Of a stretch of DNA of 64,000 nucleotides, positions 22,844 to 33,963 are shown piece after piece. Source of the DNA: Mastigamoeba balamuthi (Eukaryota > Evosea > Mastigamoebida > Mastigamoebidae); contig CACRSC010000053.1 of NCBI GenBank assembly GCA_902651635.1, positions 124,001 to 188,000 of the forward strand, written 5' to 3'. A program made the position numbers and the translations under genes. The notes beneath the pieces are model-generated. The model was not told the DNA's origin and searched no databases. It saw only the letters and a list, made by a program, of their open reading frames with translations. Each line of letters opens with the position of its first letter. The stretch's first letter is position 1.

Positions 22844-25083
22844 CTAAGTGCCGCGCTCCTGGAACTCCCTGGCCTGCTTGATGAGCGGCACCATCTCGGC
22901 GGCGTTGCAGGCGCGCTTGAGGAACGGGTGCTGCAGCAGCGCGGCGGCGTCGGGGCGCAGCTCGACCTTGATCTCGACGCACTTGTTGTAGAAGTCGTGG
23001 AACTCGGGCGACCAGCGCTGGGGCTCCTTGAGCGGCGGGATGCCCTTGGTCGTGATGAGGAACAGCGCGCGCAGCGGGGGGAACTCCATGAACGGGGGCT
23101 CGCCCTGGGCCATCTCCATGACCATGATGCCCAGCGACCAGATGTCGACCTTGGTGCCGTAGTCCTGGCCCCGGATGAGCTCTGGCGCCATCCAGTAGGG
23201 CGTGCCGACGACCGTGTTGCGCTTCTGCTGCTTCTGCGTCAGCTGCGCGGCGTAGCCAAAGTCCGCCAGCTTGATGCCGCCCTCGGACGAGAGCAGCACG
23301 TTGTCGCTCTTGATGTCGCGGTGTATGCGGTGCAGGCCGTGTATGTACTGCAGCGCGCTGAGCGTCTCGCGGCAGATGAACGCGATGTGGCGCTCCGACA
23401 GGCGCACAGACTCAAACGCCTCGAGTATGTCCGTCAGACACCCGCCCCCCATGTACTCCATCACCACCCAGATCTCTGAGTTGGCGCAAAAACCGATGGC
23501 ACTGTCAGAAAAAACCCGTTTGGGGGGAAGCAACTGCAAGGGCTACTAGAGAGAGACGCGGCGTGCCCTTCTCGCTGATGCTGAAGCTGTCGACATAGTC
23601 GACGATGTTGGGGTGGTTGCTCGTCTTCATGATGCTGATCTCGGTGGCGAGCAGCTTCACGTTGTCCTGGTTGATCTCCATCTTCTTCACGGCGACCTTT
23701 CTCTGGTTCCTGTTGTCCGTCGCCAGGAACACCTCGCCCGCGGCACTGCAGCGCAACGGCCGTCCCACGTCAGCCAAGAAAACCCGGCCCCCCTGCACGT
23801 GGCGATATTGGCGCACCCCTCTCCGATCTTAATGAAGTTCCCGAAGAACTTGGTCGGGTCCTCCTTGCTCGTGAGCTCGCCTGGCGCAGCGATCGCGCAA
23901 ATGCACAATTAAGCGATCCGGCACCGGAAAACCCCAGCGAGGCAAGGGGGCGGGCGCGCGCACCGAGCGGGATGGTCGTGAGGTCGTCGGGCATCGGCAC
24001 AGACACCTGCACCCCCTTGCCCGCGAGCCTCGCAGCCTCCTGCAGGGCCCGTGTCAGCCTGAGGGGCAAACAAAAGACAACAGCACAGCACAGCAAAGCA
24101 CAACACAGCACAGCAACACGCGCACCTCCTGGCGCTGGCTCTCGAAGCGGAGGACGCTGAGGACCTCCTGCTGGTTCTGCTCCTGCTCGGCGCGCGAGAT
24201 GCCGCTGCTGTGCAGCAGCGCCTCCCACTCGGGCGGCAGGCCGACGAAGCCGCGGGCGGCGTTGAACTGCACGTGCAGCTTGTGGCTGACGTTGAACGGC
24301 TGGCCCACGGGGCTGTAGTCCCTGCCCTTCTGTATCGACGCCACCCACTCGTCCAGCTCCTGCTTCGTCGTGGCCTGGGTGGGGGGAGGGGGCGGGGGCG
24401 TGACGCAACGCAGGCAAACGTCAACATTTCGAGAAACCGCGGCCCCCCCACAGCCGCCCCGGCCGCGTGCCTGGATGAAGAAGACCTTCTGCGACGCGCG
24501 CGAGTTGAGCATGAAGCAGTGCTCCTTGCCGAGCTTCGTGGTCACGTCCAGCTCGCAGTTGCGCAGCGGTATCTCGCCGACGGGCTGGGGGTCCTGCCCA
24601 CGCCGCAGCGCGTCCCACCACCACCCATCCCCACGTCAGCAAGATTCCTCTATCTGGCGCCGGGTGTGGGCGGGCGGGGCCACACTGACCGTCTTCTCCT
24701 TAAAGTAGAAGAGAGTGTCCCTCTTGAGCCTGGCAAGCCGCGGGTCAGTCAGGAGAGACGAGGGGGGCTGGGCCAGCGCACCTGAACCATCTCCTCTTCC
24801 AGTTCTTCACGACGTGGCCTGGAAGGGGCGGAGTGCGCGATTTCAGTGAGCGCTGGTCCCCACACCCACCGCCGGTTGCAGCGGCAGCAGCAGGGGGCGG
24901 CGAAATCGGGGAGGGGGGGTTGGGGGCAGGGCGGGAGTACCTCTCTTGTTGAGGAAGCCCTCCTTGTCGGGCTCGGCCCACAGCGACGGGCTCAGGGGTG
25001 CCTGCTGCTGGCGGCAGGGCGTGAGATACGGGGCACTGGGGGGTTCCCGTGGAGGGAGGGGAGAGCGCGCTTGTGTGTACCAT
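22844..25083 (-). CDS. p21-activated kinase with PH and CRIB domains
   Basis: Ten exons: 25081-25083, 24941-25001, 24782-24818, 24690-24729, 24471-24593, 24126-24374, 23964-24039, 23817-23880, 23558-23745, 22844-23475; 490 aa. PH domain about 10-105 (EGFLNKRG, WKRRWFRLKRDTLFYF, LDEWVASIQKG). CRIB about 111-145 (PFNVSHKLHVQF, GFVGLPPEW) should bind Rac/Cdc42-GTP. STE20-type kinase from about 208: GEGAAGEVFLA, VAVKKM, HRDIKSDN, ADFGYAAQ, GTPYWMAPE, all intact. The PH-CRIB-kinase order is typical of amoebozoan PAKs acting on actin, motility and phagocytosis. The coding part of exon 1 is just the ATG. Intron 24375-24470 uses a GC donor (GCACGC). It has nine introns in 2.2 kb. Confidence 0.9.
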
Positions 25084-25422
25084 CCGCACAGGACTATTTC
25101 GACAGAATACCCGTCCAACGGCTGCAGATTTCCACCCACACAAGCAAAATCTTCGCAAAAAACCCGAGAGATTCGGTGTTTTTCTCCCCTCCCGCAGCAG
25201 CAACCAAGCATTTGCAACGGACAGCAGTGCAAACCGTCCGCAGCTTATTCTCGGAGGCAAAAGGTGCCTTTACCAAGCCGGGGACGTGGCCGAGAACCTA
25301 CGTTCTGTCTCTTCAGCCAGTTCAGCCGGGGCAGGCGAGCGCAGTTCGCCTGGCAGTTCTCTATTCGGAATGACAGGCTCGGGACTGCGGCCGACGAGGG
25401 AGGGAAGCAGGGGCCCCCCGGC
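25084..25422. other. Intergenic between PAK and the COMMD9-like gene
   Basis: 339 bp. It should hold the PAK promoter and the 3' end of the COMMD9-like gene. Nothing else seen. Confidence 0.4.
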
Positions 25423-26508
25423 TCAGTGCGCGATGCCGTCGAGCTGGTCGCGGACGAACTTGAGCCCGTCGAGCATCGTCGTGAGGCTCTCCTTGCTGAG
25501 CTCGAACGTCACGAGCCTCTGCCTCTCCTCCTCGCCCTGCACGCGCATCTGCACCAGCACCGTCGGCGCCGCCATCCTCGCCACCGCGTCCGACGCGCTC
25601 CTGATGTCCACGCGCCAGTCCAGCCCCTCGAGCCTCGGCAGCGACGGCTGCACCAGCCCCTGCCCCGCCGCCCTCTTCTGCCCCTGCTGCTGCCTCTGCC
25701 TCTGCTGCTGGGGTTGCTGCTGCTGCTGCTGTGCCACAGCCTCAGCCACCACTCTCTGCCTCTCCTGCTGCTGGGGCTGCTGCTGCTGTGCCGCAGCCTC
25801 GGCAACGACCCTCTGCTCTGGCTGCTGCTGCTGCTGAGCGGGCTTGGCCCTGGGGGACGTGGGGTGGGGCTGCTGCTCCGAGGGCCTGGCGGGCTCAGGG
25901 GAGCGCGTGTGCGCGGCGGACGCGGGCCTGGCGGAGGCGTCCGCGGGCTGGGGGCTGGAGGACTGCGGCCTCGCGGGCTCCGGGGACTGCGCGCCCGCCG
26001 CGCGGTCCCTCGCACGGGCCTCGCGCCACTCGTCGATGTGCGCCCCCACGATCTTCCCCAGCAGCTCCCTGCATGGGTGGCCCTGGGTCAGTGCCTGCCC
26101 CCTTTCCCTGCTGATGCTGCCTCCTCTGTGCATGTGCTGTGTGTGTCTGTGGGCGTTTCGTACGCCAGGCGCTTGTCGACGCTGTCGGGCAGCGCAGCGA
26201 CGAGGTCCGCAGCGGTGACGTTCTGTGCGCGTCTCGCGAGCAACGTCAGCGCAGGGAGAGAGGGGGGGTAGAGCGACACAAGGGGGAGGGCGGGCCTTCT
26301 TGAGGGCGACGCGGAGGAGGAGGCGGATGCCGGCGAGGAGCTGGGCGAGCTCGTCGGGGCTGAGCGAGAGGGCCGCAGCGATCTGGCGCTCCTCGGCGTC
26401 GCTGAGGCCCTCGGAGCGCTTGTCGAACATCGCCACGAAGATGCTGTTGATCGCCGACCGCGACGGCGCCTTCAGCAGGTGGTTCAGGCCCTGCAACGCC
26501 TCGGCCAT
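25423..26508 (-). CDS. COMMD9: COMM domain protein, COMMD9-like
   Basis: Three exons: 26296-26508, 26164-26222, 25423-26068; 305 aa. The C-terminal COMM domain (LDWRVDIRSASDAVARMA... ELSKESLTTMLDGL) resembles COMMD9 more than other COMMD paralogs from memory. The N-terminal helical domain also fits (LLGKIVGAHIDEWR). COMMD proteins form the Commander complex with CCDC22/CCDC93 and retriever for endosomal recycling. The domains are separated by about 110 residues of Pro/Ser/Ala- and Gln-rich linker absent from the roughly 200-aa animal protein. Intron 26223-26295 begins GCCCGC, a GC donor. The second intron begins GTACG. The start is the first ATG downstream of the palindrome at 26566. Confidence 0.82.
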   Translation of the reverse strand: MAEALQGLNHLLKAPSRSAINSIFVAMFDKRSEGLSDAEERQIAAALSLSPDELAQLLAGIRLLLRVALKKARPPPCVALPPLSPCADVARETRTERHRCGPRRCAARQRRQAPGVRNAHRHTQHMHRGGSISRERGQALTQGHPCRELLGKIVGAHIDEWREARARDRAAGAQSPEPARPQSSSPQPADASARPASAAHTRSPEPARPSEQQPHPTSPRAKPAQQQQQPEQRVVAEAAAQQQQPQQQERQRVVAEAVAQQQQQQPQQQRQRQQQGQKRAAGQGLVQPSLPRLEGLDWRVDIRSASDAVARMAAPTVLVQMRVQGEEERQRLVTFELSKESLTTMLDGLKFVRDQLDGIAH

Positions 26509-26938
26509 GGCTGCGCGGTGTTTTGCTTGGAGGGTGGGTGTTGGTGTGGGCCGCTCCTCAGATGGAAGATACCAATATCTTGGGCGATTTTTATCGTTCC
26601 AGTATTGGGGTACCAAACAACGAGATGTTGACACTTGTCTTCTCTGGAACCAGGCCATAGTGGTTGCACTCGATGACCAAGGCTCGATCCCACTAGCTTA
26701 TCAAGAACTGAAGAACTCATACACGGCCCGCGAGGTGGTGGAGCTGATCGCTGGCACTGAGGCACATGTATGCTCCCTTTGAGATTGGTTGTCTCGAGCT
26801 ATCAAGATACGGGGCACATCTCCCACACGCGCCACAGTAGTCTACGAAATATCTTGGCATTCGGCTGCAGGAAAAGTGCACAACTTTCTGTTCGCTCCCT
26901 GGCACAGTGTCGGTTGAGGTCCACCCGCGAACCCTCTC
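26509..26938. promoter_or_regulatory. Divergent promoter region, COMMD9-like gene and cysteine protease
   Basis: 430 bp head-to-head gap containing the 16-bp palindrome at 26566-26581. A plus-strand open frame covers part of it up to 26782 with plausible residues, but no start or splice partner was found. Confidence 0.4.
26566..26581. promoter_or_regulatory. Palindromic element AAGATACCAATATCTT
   Basis: Perfect 6-bp arms (AAGATA/TATCTT) around a 4-nt centre, 58 nt upstream of the COMMD9-like ATG. A near-identical element lies 52 nt upstream of the RWD/F-box ATG. The regulatory role is inference. Confidence 0.35.
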
Positions 26939-29623
26939 ATGCCGCACGCTGCAGCTCTCCTCGCTCTCCTCGTGGTGGGGTCTCTGTCCTGCGATGACCT
27001 CTGCCGCTGGGTGCGCCCCAGCCCCTGACTCACGCATACCGTTGTGTCAGCGCCCCTTCTTCGCCGTATTCGTGTCAACTGTCAACTGCAGTACTGACCC
27101 CCCCACAATCACCGCCATCCAACGCGTCAGACTGCGTGGAAAGCCGAGTACTCGCGCTCGTACAGCACTCCCGAGGTCGGTGAGAACAGCCCTTGCGTGC
27201 CCTGCCCGCGCTCCCCTCCAGGGTTCTAACGGCCGACTGCACGCCAACGTGATCATCTTCCCGAAGAGGAGTACCGGTTCAACGTCTTCATATCCAACGT
27301 CGCAGAGTACGCGCGCAGGAACGCCGAGCCCGGCCAGACGGCTGTCTACGGGCCAGACAGGTTCGCCGACCTGACCACCGAGGAGTTCGCGGAGCAGTAC
27401 CTGCGCCCAGAGGGCCTGCAGCGCTCGGAGCTCGCGGACCGCCCGATCGTCGAGTCGCCTGAGTTGGCGAGTAAATGGCGCAGGGCCAGCACGCCGGCGA
27501 CCTTCACGACGCCGTACACGACCTCTGCGCGCCAGCAGGGGTCGTGCGGCGCGTGCTGGGCGTTCACGACGGCCGCGATACTCGAGGGGGCGCACCAGAA
27601 GGCCACGGCCAAGTCGGTGCTCGTGAGCCCGCAGAACTTGCTCGACTGCGCCCAGTACAGGCGCGAGGACGCCGGGTGGAACGGCTGCCGCGGGTACACC
27701 GTCGTCGACATGCTCGCAGAGCTCGCGGACGCCGGGGGCTCTGGCGGCGGCGTGGCGCTCGAGAGCGACTACCCGTACAACACGCGCATGGGTACGTGCA
27801 AGCGGCGCCTCAACGAGACCGGTGCTGTCGTCGTCGAGAGCTACTTCACCGAGGCCGTCGACGAGACCGAGGGCAGCACGCTGTACTCACGGCTGCAGCA
27901 GTACGGGCCCCTGGGCGTCGCCATCAACTCGGGCGGCATGAAGGGCTACAAGGGCGGCATCATCCGGCACAACGCCAGCTGCCTCTACACCTCCAAGGGC
28001 TACTACGCCGCCGACCACGCCGTCACGCTCGTGGGCTGGGGCGAGCAGGCCGGGCTGAAGTACTGGCTGGTCCTGAACTCGTGGGGAGCCGACTGGGGCG
28101 AGCCGCTCAACTACACGTCCGGTGGCAAGGGCGAGGGCTACTTCCGCCTCGAGCGCGGCGTCTCCGCCTGCCACATTGCCGACCACGGCGCCGTGGGCGC
28201 TGTCGCCAAGGGCCATCCCACTCCCACCCCCACCCCTGGCCCGCAGCCGTGCTCGCCCCTGTCCAAGGAGGCCGTGTGCGGCGCCCGGCAGTGCGGGTCG
28301 GTCGACAACGGGTGCGGCTTCGCGCTGGCCTGCGGGTACTGCGCGAGCTACGAGGTCTGCAGCGCCAACGGGACCTGCGACGTGGTCCAGAGCGAGGCCG
28401 ACTGGTGGCAGTACTACCCGCCGGGCACCTCTGGCGACTTCAACGTGACGACGGGCGCGTCGGGCCTCGAGCTGGCGACGTTCACGTCGTCGGACTTCGA
28501 GAAGCGGGTCATGTGGAACCGGTCGTGGCTGTACACTAGCGAGTCGTGGACGTCGTTCGGCGTGCAGTTCGCCACGTCGAGCACGGGAGTTGTGGGCATC
28601 GGGATGCGCGGCGGGCAGGGCACTAACGGGCTCAGTGGCATCTCGTGGAAGCTCTCGGTCCTCTCGTACACCGAGGGCCCGCTGGCATCTGCGTACCTTC
28701 TGCAGTGCCTCTTCCGTGACTACGACGAGTGCCAGACGGTCGCGGAGCTCCGGCTGGCGATGAACATCTTCCACAACTTCACCGTCAACTTCGGGCTGCA
28801 GTGCAGCGGGGGCAGCTGGAACATCACGACGCAGCCCTGGCTCGACGGCGCGTCCATGACGGGCAGCTCGTACTACACCGTCGATCGGAACCTCTTCCCC
28901 GCCGTTGGCAGCGCGTTCATCGTGGCGTCGGGCGGCCTGAAGACGTTCCGGTCGCCGCTACTGGCGACGAGGACGACAGTGCAGGTCGCCATGCAGTCGT
29001 GCCTCACCGAGGACCAGTGGGGCGCGCAGGTCTCGCGCACCCTCAGCGTCCCTGGCACGTCCGTCGCCGACGTCAGGGGCGCCAGGTCGGCGGGGTCCTC
29101 GTGCGGCGACGGCGAGTACGACACGTTCAACGTCACGCTGCTCGACTCCAACACGACCGTCGGGATCCTCGGCCAGGCGACCGAGGGCGCACAGGCCGTC
29201 GGAGAGCTCACCTACTCCAACGCCCTCGCGAGCCGCCTGACCGAGGCCGTCGCCGGCGGCGGCCTGGCCAACGTGGGCATCGCCGGGGCGCAGGCCGCCG
29301 TCGTCTTCCCCGTCGCCGCGGGGACGCCAGTGGCGAGCGTCGTGGCCGCCGGCGCTGCCGCCGGCGGGCTGTCGGCGGGGGCGATCGTGGGCATCGCCGT
29401 GGGAGGCGCTGTGGCTGCTGCGGCTGGCGCGGCCGTTGCGGGCGTGGCGGTGTACGCGGCGACGAGGCCCGAGCCCAGCGAGCCGGTGCCGGAGGACTTC
29501 CAGCCGAGGAACCCCATGCGCAAGACCTTCTACAAGATCAAGGTGGCGCGCGGAGTCGACGTCATGTCCAACGGCACGATGCACCAGAGCATCACGGGGC
29601 GCGCGCCGCCGGTGTCCGTCTAA
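26939..29623 (+). CDS. Papain-family cysteine protease with C-terminal membrane anchor
   Basis: Three exons: 26939-27010, 27131-27179, 27267-29623; 825 aa. Signal peptide, I29 prodomain (AWKAEYSRSY, EEYRFNVF, FADLTTEEF), then the C1 protease. Catalytic Cys is in QGSCGACWAF near residue 136, His in DHAVTLVGWG near 290 and Asn in NSWGADWGE near 310, so it should be active. After a Pro/Thr linker comes a small Cys-rich module, a beta-rich domain of about 350 aa I do not recognise, TM about 733-768, and a 55-aa basic tail. Most papain-family enzymes end after about 330 aa. A long C-terminal extension with an anchor recalls Entamoeba B-clade cysteine proteases, so cell-surface or phagosome-membrane action is likely. 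Paralog of the partial gene at 1-346. Confidence 0.88.
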
Positions 29624-30108
29624 GAGGGAGGCGCCGGATGGGGAGGGGCGTGTGGCGACTAGCCCGTTGGCAACAGCGGCACGAGCGCGCACAGTAAGTC
29701 GGACCCTAAGTGATCCACACGCAGCCACAGAAGTTGTATGTAATTCAATTGTTGAGCTGGCTGCCCATGGGCTGTAGGCGCATCACGCATCGTATTCCGG
29801 CTTATGACGACGCCATCAAGCAGGCAACATTTACGATAGGCTGTGATGCACGCTACCGTGCCAATTCCTCAAGTCAAGCAAGACACAGGCGCCACCATCG
29901 CACCTCCTGGCACCACTGTTGCGAAAAAAGGCAAAGACAAAGAGGAGTTCTTTTGCGGCCACCGCATTTTGCATTCTTTGCCGAAAGGAGAAAAAATGTA
30001 CAAAGACGACGTTGCCAGCAGAGCAGAGCGGAGGGGAGCGGAGCAGAGATGGCAACTCCCCGCCCACTCCCCCCGCACCCCACCCCACACACGCGCAAGT
30101 ACTCAGGC
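29624..30108. other. Convergent intergenic space
   Basis: 485 bp between the 3' ends of the protease and the unknown gene. AT-richer than the genes. Nothing recognised. Confidence 0.5.
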
Positions 30109-30647
30109 TCAGTTGATGACAGAGGGCCCTGGCAGCATGTCGAGGTCTGGCGGGCTCTGGCTGCTCTCCGTGTCGACCGCCATGCCCTCCTCCGTGCTCG
30201 CCGTCGTCCCCCTGGCCGCGCTCTCGTACTCGCGCGCAGCGCTCTCAACGGCCCTCAGCTTCTCGCGTTATTTGTCGCCAAACGCGGCAGGGACGGAATA
30301 TGAAAATACGTTGAGAACTGAGGGAACCCGCGGAGAAGCCGCGTGGTGGGGGAGTGAAAAAAAAGCGATGAATCACACACCTCAGAGTCGTCCGCGAAGA
30401 CGAGGCCCAGGCGGTCGCGGAAGGCCCGCCAGAAGGTGACCTCGTTCTCGGGGACGCACTCGTAGGGGACGCCCTCCCAGACGAACGTCCAGCCGGCGTA
30501 CGAGAACACGAGGCCCTTGCGCACGAGGTCCTCGATGCGGGCGTCCCAGGCCAGCGGCATCCCAGCGGCGTCGCTCAGCCTGCGCCGGCTCGTGCGTCCG
30601 GCCTTCTTCAGGGCGTAGAACCAGTGTCCCAGCAGCTGCACCGGCAT
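30109..30647 (-). CDS. Small protein of unknown function (139 aa)
   Basis: Two exons: 30381-30647 and 30109-30261, joined by a 119-nt GTGTG...GAG intron in phase 0. The N-terminal half is basic and Trp-rich (GHWFYALKKAGRTSRRR, FVWEGVPYEC, FWRAFRDRLGLVFADD). The second exon encodes a charged helix and an acidic Ser/Pro tail. No signal peptide, membrane segment or known family was recognised. Both exons use the same GC-rich codon pattern as the neighbours, and the splice keeps the frame, which supports a real gene. The start at 30647 is the first ATG in frame. The acceptor ends in GAG, not CAG, so that junction is less secure. Confidence 0.5.
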
Positions 30648-31360
30648 TGAGCTGGAGCTTGCCCCCCTCCTCGCGCGCGCGCTCGTGTGGGTTCGCTCGG
30701 TCGCTGAGCGAGCTGGTGGGGTTCTCGTTGGTTATACGGGCGAGTGGTGCGATATTCCCTCTGCTGACGTGGGAGTCCCTCTGCTGTTGCATTCCGGCCG
30801 TTTTCTCCCGTGTTGAAAGTGAGCTCCAGGCGCTGCGTATCTGGCAGCTCGCAGAACATGCGAGCACTTCTTGATGGGAGGAAAAGAGCTCCAGTTGGCA
30901 TTCCCCGTTCTCTCTCCGGCAGTTTGCTGCTGGGTGCTCCGGGCCACGGCTCCGAGGCAGAACGGGCGCTGGGGGGGAATACCGGCGCCCTCATTTTGTT
31001 TCTGCCGCAGCGCCGTGTGTGCAGACGCTCTGGCAAGCAATGACAGGCACAGCCATGTTGCCAACGCGCTTCTTCAACCTCGGTACAGACAAGGATTGAG
31101 GCATCTGGCACATGCATCCCGAGTTCATGGCCCGTGGCCGCAGTGCACTTGTTCCCCCTACGCCTCGCACAACGCTGTACGAGTTTCAGCCGGTGGTGAA
31201 AACTAGGACGACCCGGACTGATGAGTTGACCTTTGTCGAGCACACGTGTCACAGACAAGAAATGCTGAGTGTATCACCAAAGGATGGAGGGCAGTACATT
31301 GTCCTCATTTCCTTCCCTGCCAGATGGCATGATCATCTCACATGATCACGGCGCCTTCTC
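30648..31360. other. Intergenic, nothing recognised
   Basis: 713 bp between two minus-strand genes. It presumably holds the promoter of the 139-aa gene. Open frames here look like chance. Confidence 0.45.
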
Positions 31361-32473
31361 TCAGAGGCCACGAGTGCAGACGGAGTTCTCGCAGTGCGAG
31401 CCAACAGGGCAGAGACGACCCTCGCAGGGGTCCTTGGGCACACACCTCTGGTTCCTGCACTCAGTGTGCTCGGGGCACCTCGGCAGCTGCCCACACTCCC
31501 AGATGGTGATCACGCCCTCCTCGACGCACTCGCCCCTCTCGCAGCGGTACCCATTCCTGCAGCGCACGGTGTCGCACGAGGTCGCGTAGCACTGCTCGTT
31601 GAAGCACTTGGTCCCCGCGGGGCAGATGGGCAGCTGGCCGCACTCCCAGATCCCTATCTCGCGCTCTGAGGGCACTGCTGAGCTGCGAAGACGCCAGAAC
31701 GGGGGGACATGCGAAGGGTGGCGCACTGCTCTCGGCGAGGCAGACCTGGTTGATGCAGCGCGTGCCGTCGGGGCAGCGAGGCAGGGACCCGCACCTCGGG
31801 GTGTGGACGGGGTGGTCGTCGACGCACACCTGGTTCTCGCAGTGCGTGCCAGCGGGGCAGCGGGGCAGGGGCCCGCACTCCCAGATCCCGATCTCACGCC
31901 CTGTGGAGGGGGGCCAGTCTGTCAGCTCGAAGGGCAGCAATTGAATTCCCAGTGGGGCCCACGATCGATGAACAACGCACTGGTGTCGGGGACGCAGACC
32001 TGGCCGACGCAGTGCGTTCCGGCGGGGCAGCGCGGAAGGGGCCCGCACTCCCAGATGTGGATGGGGGCGTCCTCGACGCACTTGCCGTGCTCGCAGTGGT
32101 GGCCGCTGGCGCAGAGGCGGCCGCGGCAGGGGTCCACGGGCACGCACTCGTTGTTGACGCACTCGGTCAGCTCGGGGCACCTCGGCAGCGAACCGCACTC
32201 CCAGATCGTGATCACGCCCTGCTCCACGCAGACGCCGTTGCGGCACTCCCACCCGTCCTGGCACTTGAGCCCCACGCAGCTGTCGGGGTAGCACACGCTG
32301 TTGACGCAGTGCGTCCCGCGTGGGCACCTTGGCAGCGGCCCGCACTCCCAGATGCCCACTGCGGTCCCCTCACCGTCAGAGATGCGCGAATGTGGGGCGT
32401 GGGCACAGCCGGGCGCACCAGGGCCCGCAGTGGCCAGCGCAGCGAGGGAGATCAGCGCGATGACAGACTTCAT
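31361..32473 (-). CDS. Secreted Cys-rich protein with tandem WECG repeats
   Basis: Three exons: 31981-32473, 31727-31900, 31361-31665; 323 aa. A signal peptide (MKSVIALISLAALATAGPG) is followed almost entirely by two alternating Cys modules. Module A reads IWECG-LPRCP-GTHC-N-VC and occurs seven times, one copy being TPRCG instead of WECG. Module B resembles DPC-G-LC-GHHCEHGKCVE and occurs four times; it recalls the short Cys-rich follistatin-like modules of Dictyostelium spore-coat and matrix proteins. Both introns are phase 1 and the middle exon is 174 nt, so repeats can be duplicated by exon. No transmembrane segment or enzyme domain. Probably disulfide-rich and extracellular (coat, matrix or lectin-like); the function is unknown. 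Confidence 0.8.
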
Positions 32474-32758
32474 TCTGGTGTAAAAAGGGGGGTTTGCTCG
32501 TCGACAGTTCAGCGCTGCCTGATGTAATGGCAAACGGAAGGGTGGCTGCTTATAAGGCAGGCCGCACAGGCGGAGCAATCAACGTCGGTTTGCTTTTTCC
32601 ATCCCGCACCCCCGCATCCCGCAGTCTGACGTCACCCTGTGAAAAGCGCTGTGCGTGCATGTCTGCCGCGGTGGCCTGCCAGCTTCGTGCACATTCGGCT
32701 CAGGAGGCTGCTGAACCGAACAGAGCAGAGCAAAATCGCCTGCTCTGAACTCCCGGGC

Positions 32759-33963
32759 TCAGTTGCTCTTCTCAGTGACCTCCTCGAGTCCTGAGGGCTC
32801 GTCGCCCCACAGGAACCCCAGGTACTGCTCGGACGAGAACGCCGTCAGGGCGTGCCCCGCGCCGCGCTTGCAGAACAGACGGCTGCCCGGGATGTGCCTG
32901 TGGTACATGAGCGCTGCCTTGGGCGGCGCCGTCGTGTCGTTCTCGCCGTAGACGATGAGCGTCCTGCGGCCCCTCGCGACGCTCTCCCAGTCGATGGGCG
33001 TCGAGCGCACCAGCCGCTGCCAGAGCGACGTGATGCCGCGCTCGTTGTGCGACACGCTGCGCAGCATGTCGGCGCAGACCTGCTCGGTGTACAGCGTGTC
33101 GATGGTCGCGGCCTCGCCGGGCCCGATACTCTTCAGGACGAGCTCCGTGCAGTTGCGGCGCAGCATGGGGACCACGACGTAGTGGTAGACGACGCTGGGA
33201 AGGCGGGAGACGCGCAGGAGGTCGAGGAAGCGCAGCCAGAGGGCGCTGTAGTCGCCCAGCCACGAGACCTCTGGCGGCATCGGCACCGACAGCACCAGCC
33301 GCTCGCCCGCGCGCTCTCCGAGCCCCGACGCGGCGACCGCCGCCATAAGGCCTCCGGCGGACCACCCCACAGTGCCGCTGAACCTGCGGGAGCCCGGTGG
33401 CGGCCTCAGTCTGTGCATCCGAGACGGCAGTTGCGAGCAGCAGCGGACTTAGAGATCGCCAGGTGTTGCATGAGCTCTGCGACGTCGCGGTGCCACTCCT
33501 CGGCCGGGGCGTCGGTCCACGACGAGTAGCCGCACCCGGGCAGCGACGGGCACACAGCCCGCGCGTGGTGCTCCAGGAAGACCCTGTGGAGCGTCGTCGG
33601 TGGGAGGCCAGTCAGCGTCTGAGGAGGGAGGGATCCCATCGTCTGTGGACGGGCACTTGTGTGTCAGTTTGCAGATGCCGTCTCCAGTCTGCAGCGAGCC
33701 GTGGACGACAAGGACGGGGGTGCCATTGCGGTCGCCAGCCTCTGCGTACTCGAGCACCCTGCCGTCGGACATCCGAACTGCAGGCACGCCAACGCGTGAG
33801 TGCTTTCGACACGGGCCCCCAGATACAATGGACGGGGCAGCGGACTGAAGGGAGTGTCTGGGGGCTCAGCCAGAGGGGCGTCGGCAGTGGAGGCCCTGAT
33901 GGCGATGCCGAGGCCCACGGCAACGCATGCAGCGACAAAGGCGCAGGCAGTACAGCACCGCAT
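32759..33963 (-). CDS. Alpha/beta hydrolase with N-terminal membrane anchor or signal
   Basis: Four exons: 33813-33963, 33657-33777, 33449-33583, 32759-33383; 343 aa. An N-terminal hydrophobic segment (CAFVAACVAVGLGIAI) suggests ER targeting or anchoring. The fold follows: oxyanion strand LVVHGSL, strand AVCPSLPGCGYSS, nucleophile elbow GWSAGG with Ser near 145, acid in VYGENDTTAPP, and His in KRGAGHALTAF. All three catalytic residues are present. Similar proteins are generic esterases, lipases or epoxide-hydrolase-like enzymes, and the substrate cannot be assigned. Introns are 35, 73 and 65 nt, all phase-consistent. Upstream on its 5' side the composition changes to the AT-rich stretch before the transposon. 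Confidence 0.82.

Noticed and set aside
26225-26782. Plus-strand open frame overlapping the COMMD9-like 5' end
   Set aside because: Mostly antisense to the gene; the last 60 codons look protein-like but lack a start, domain or splice partner.
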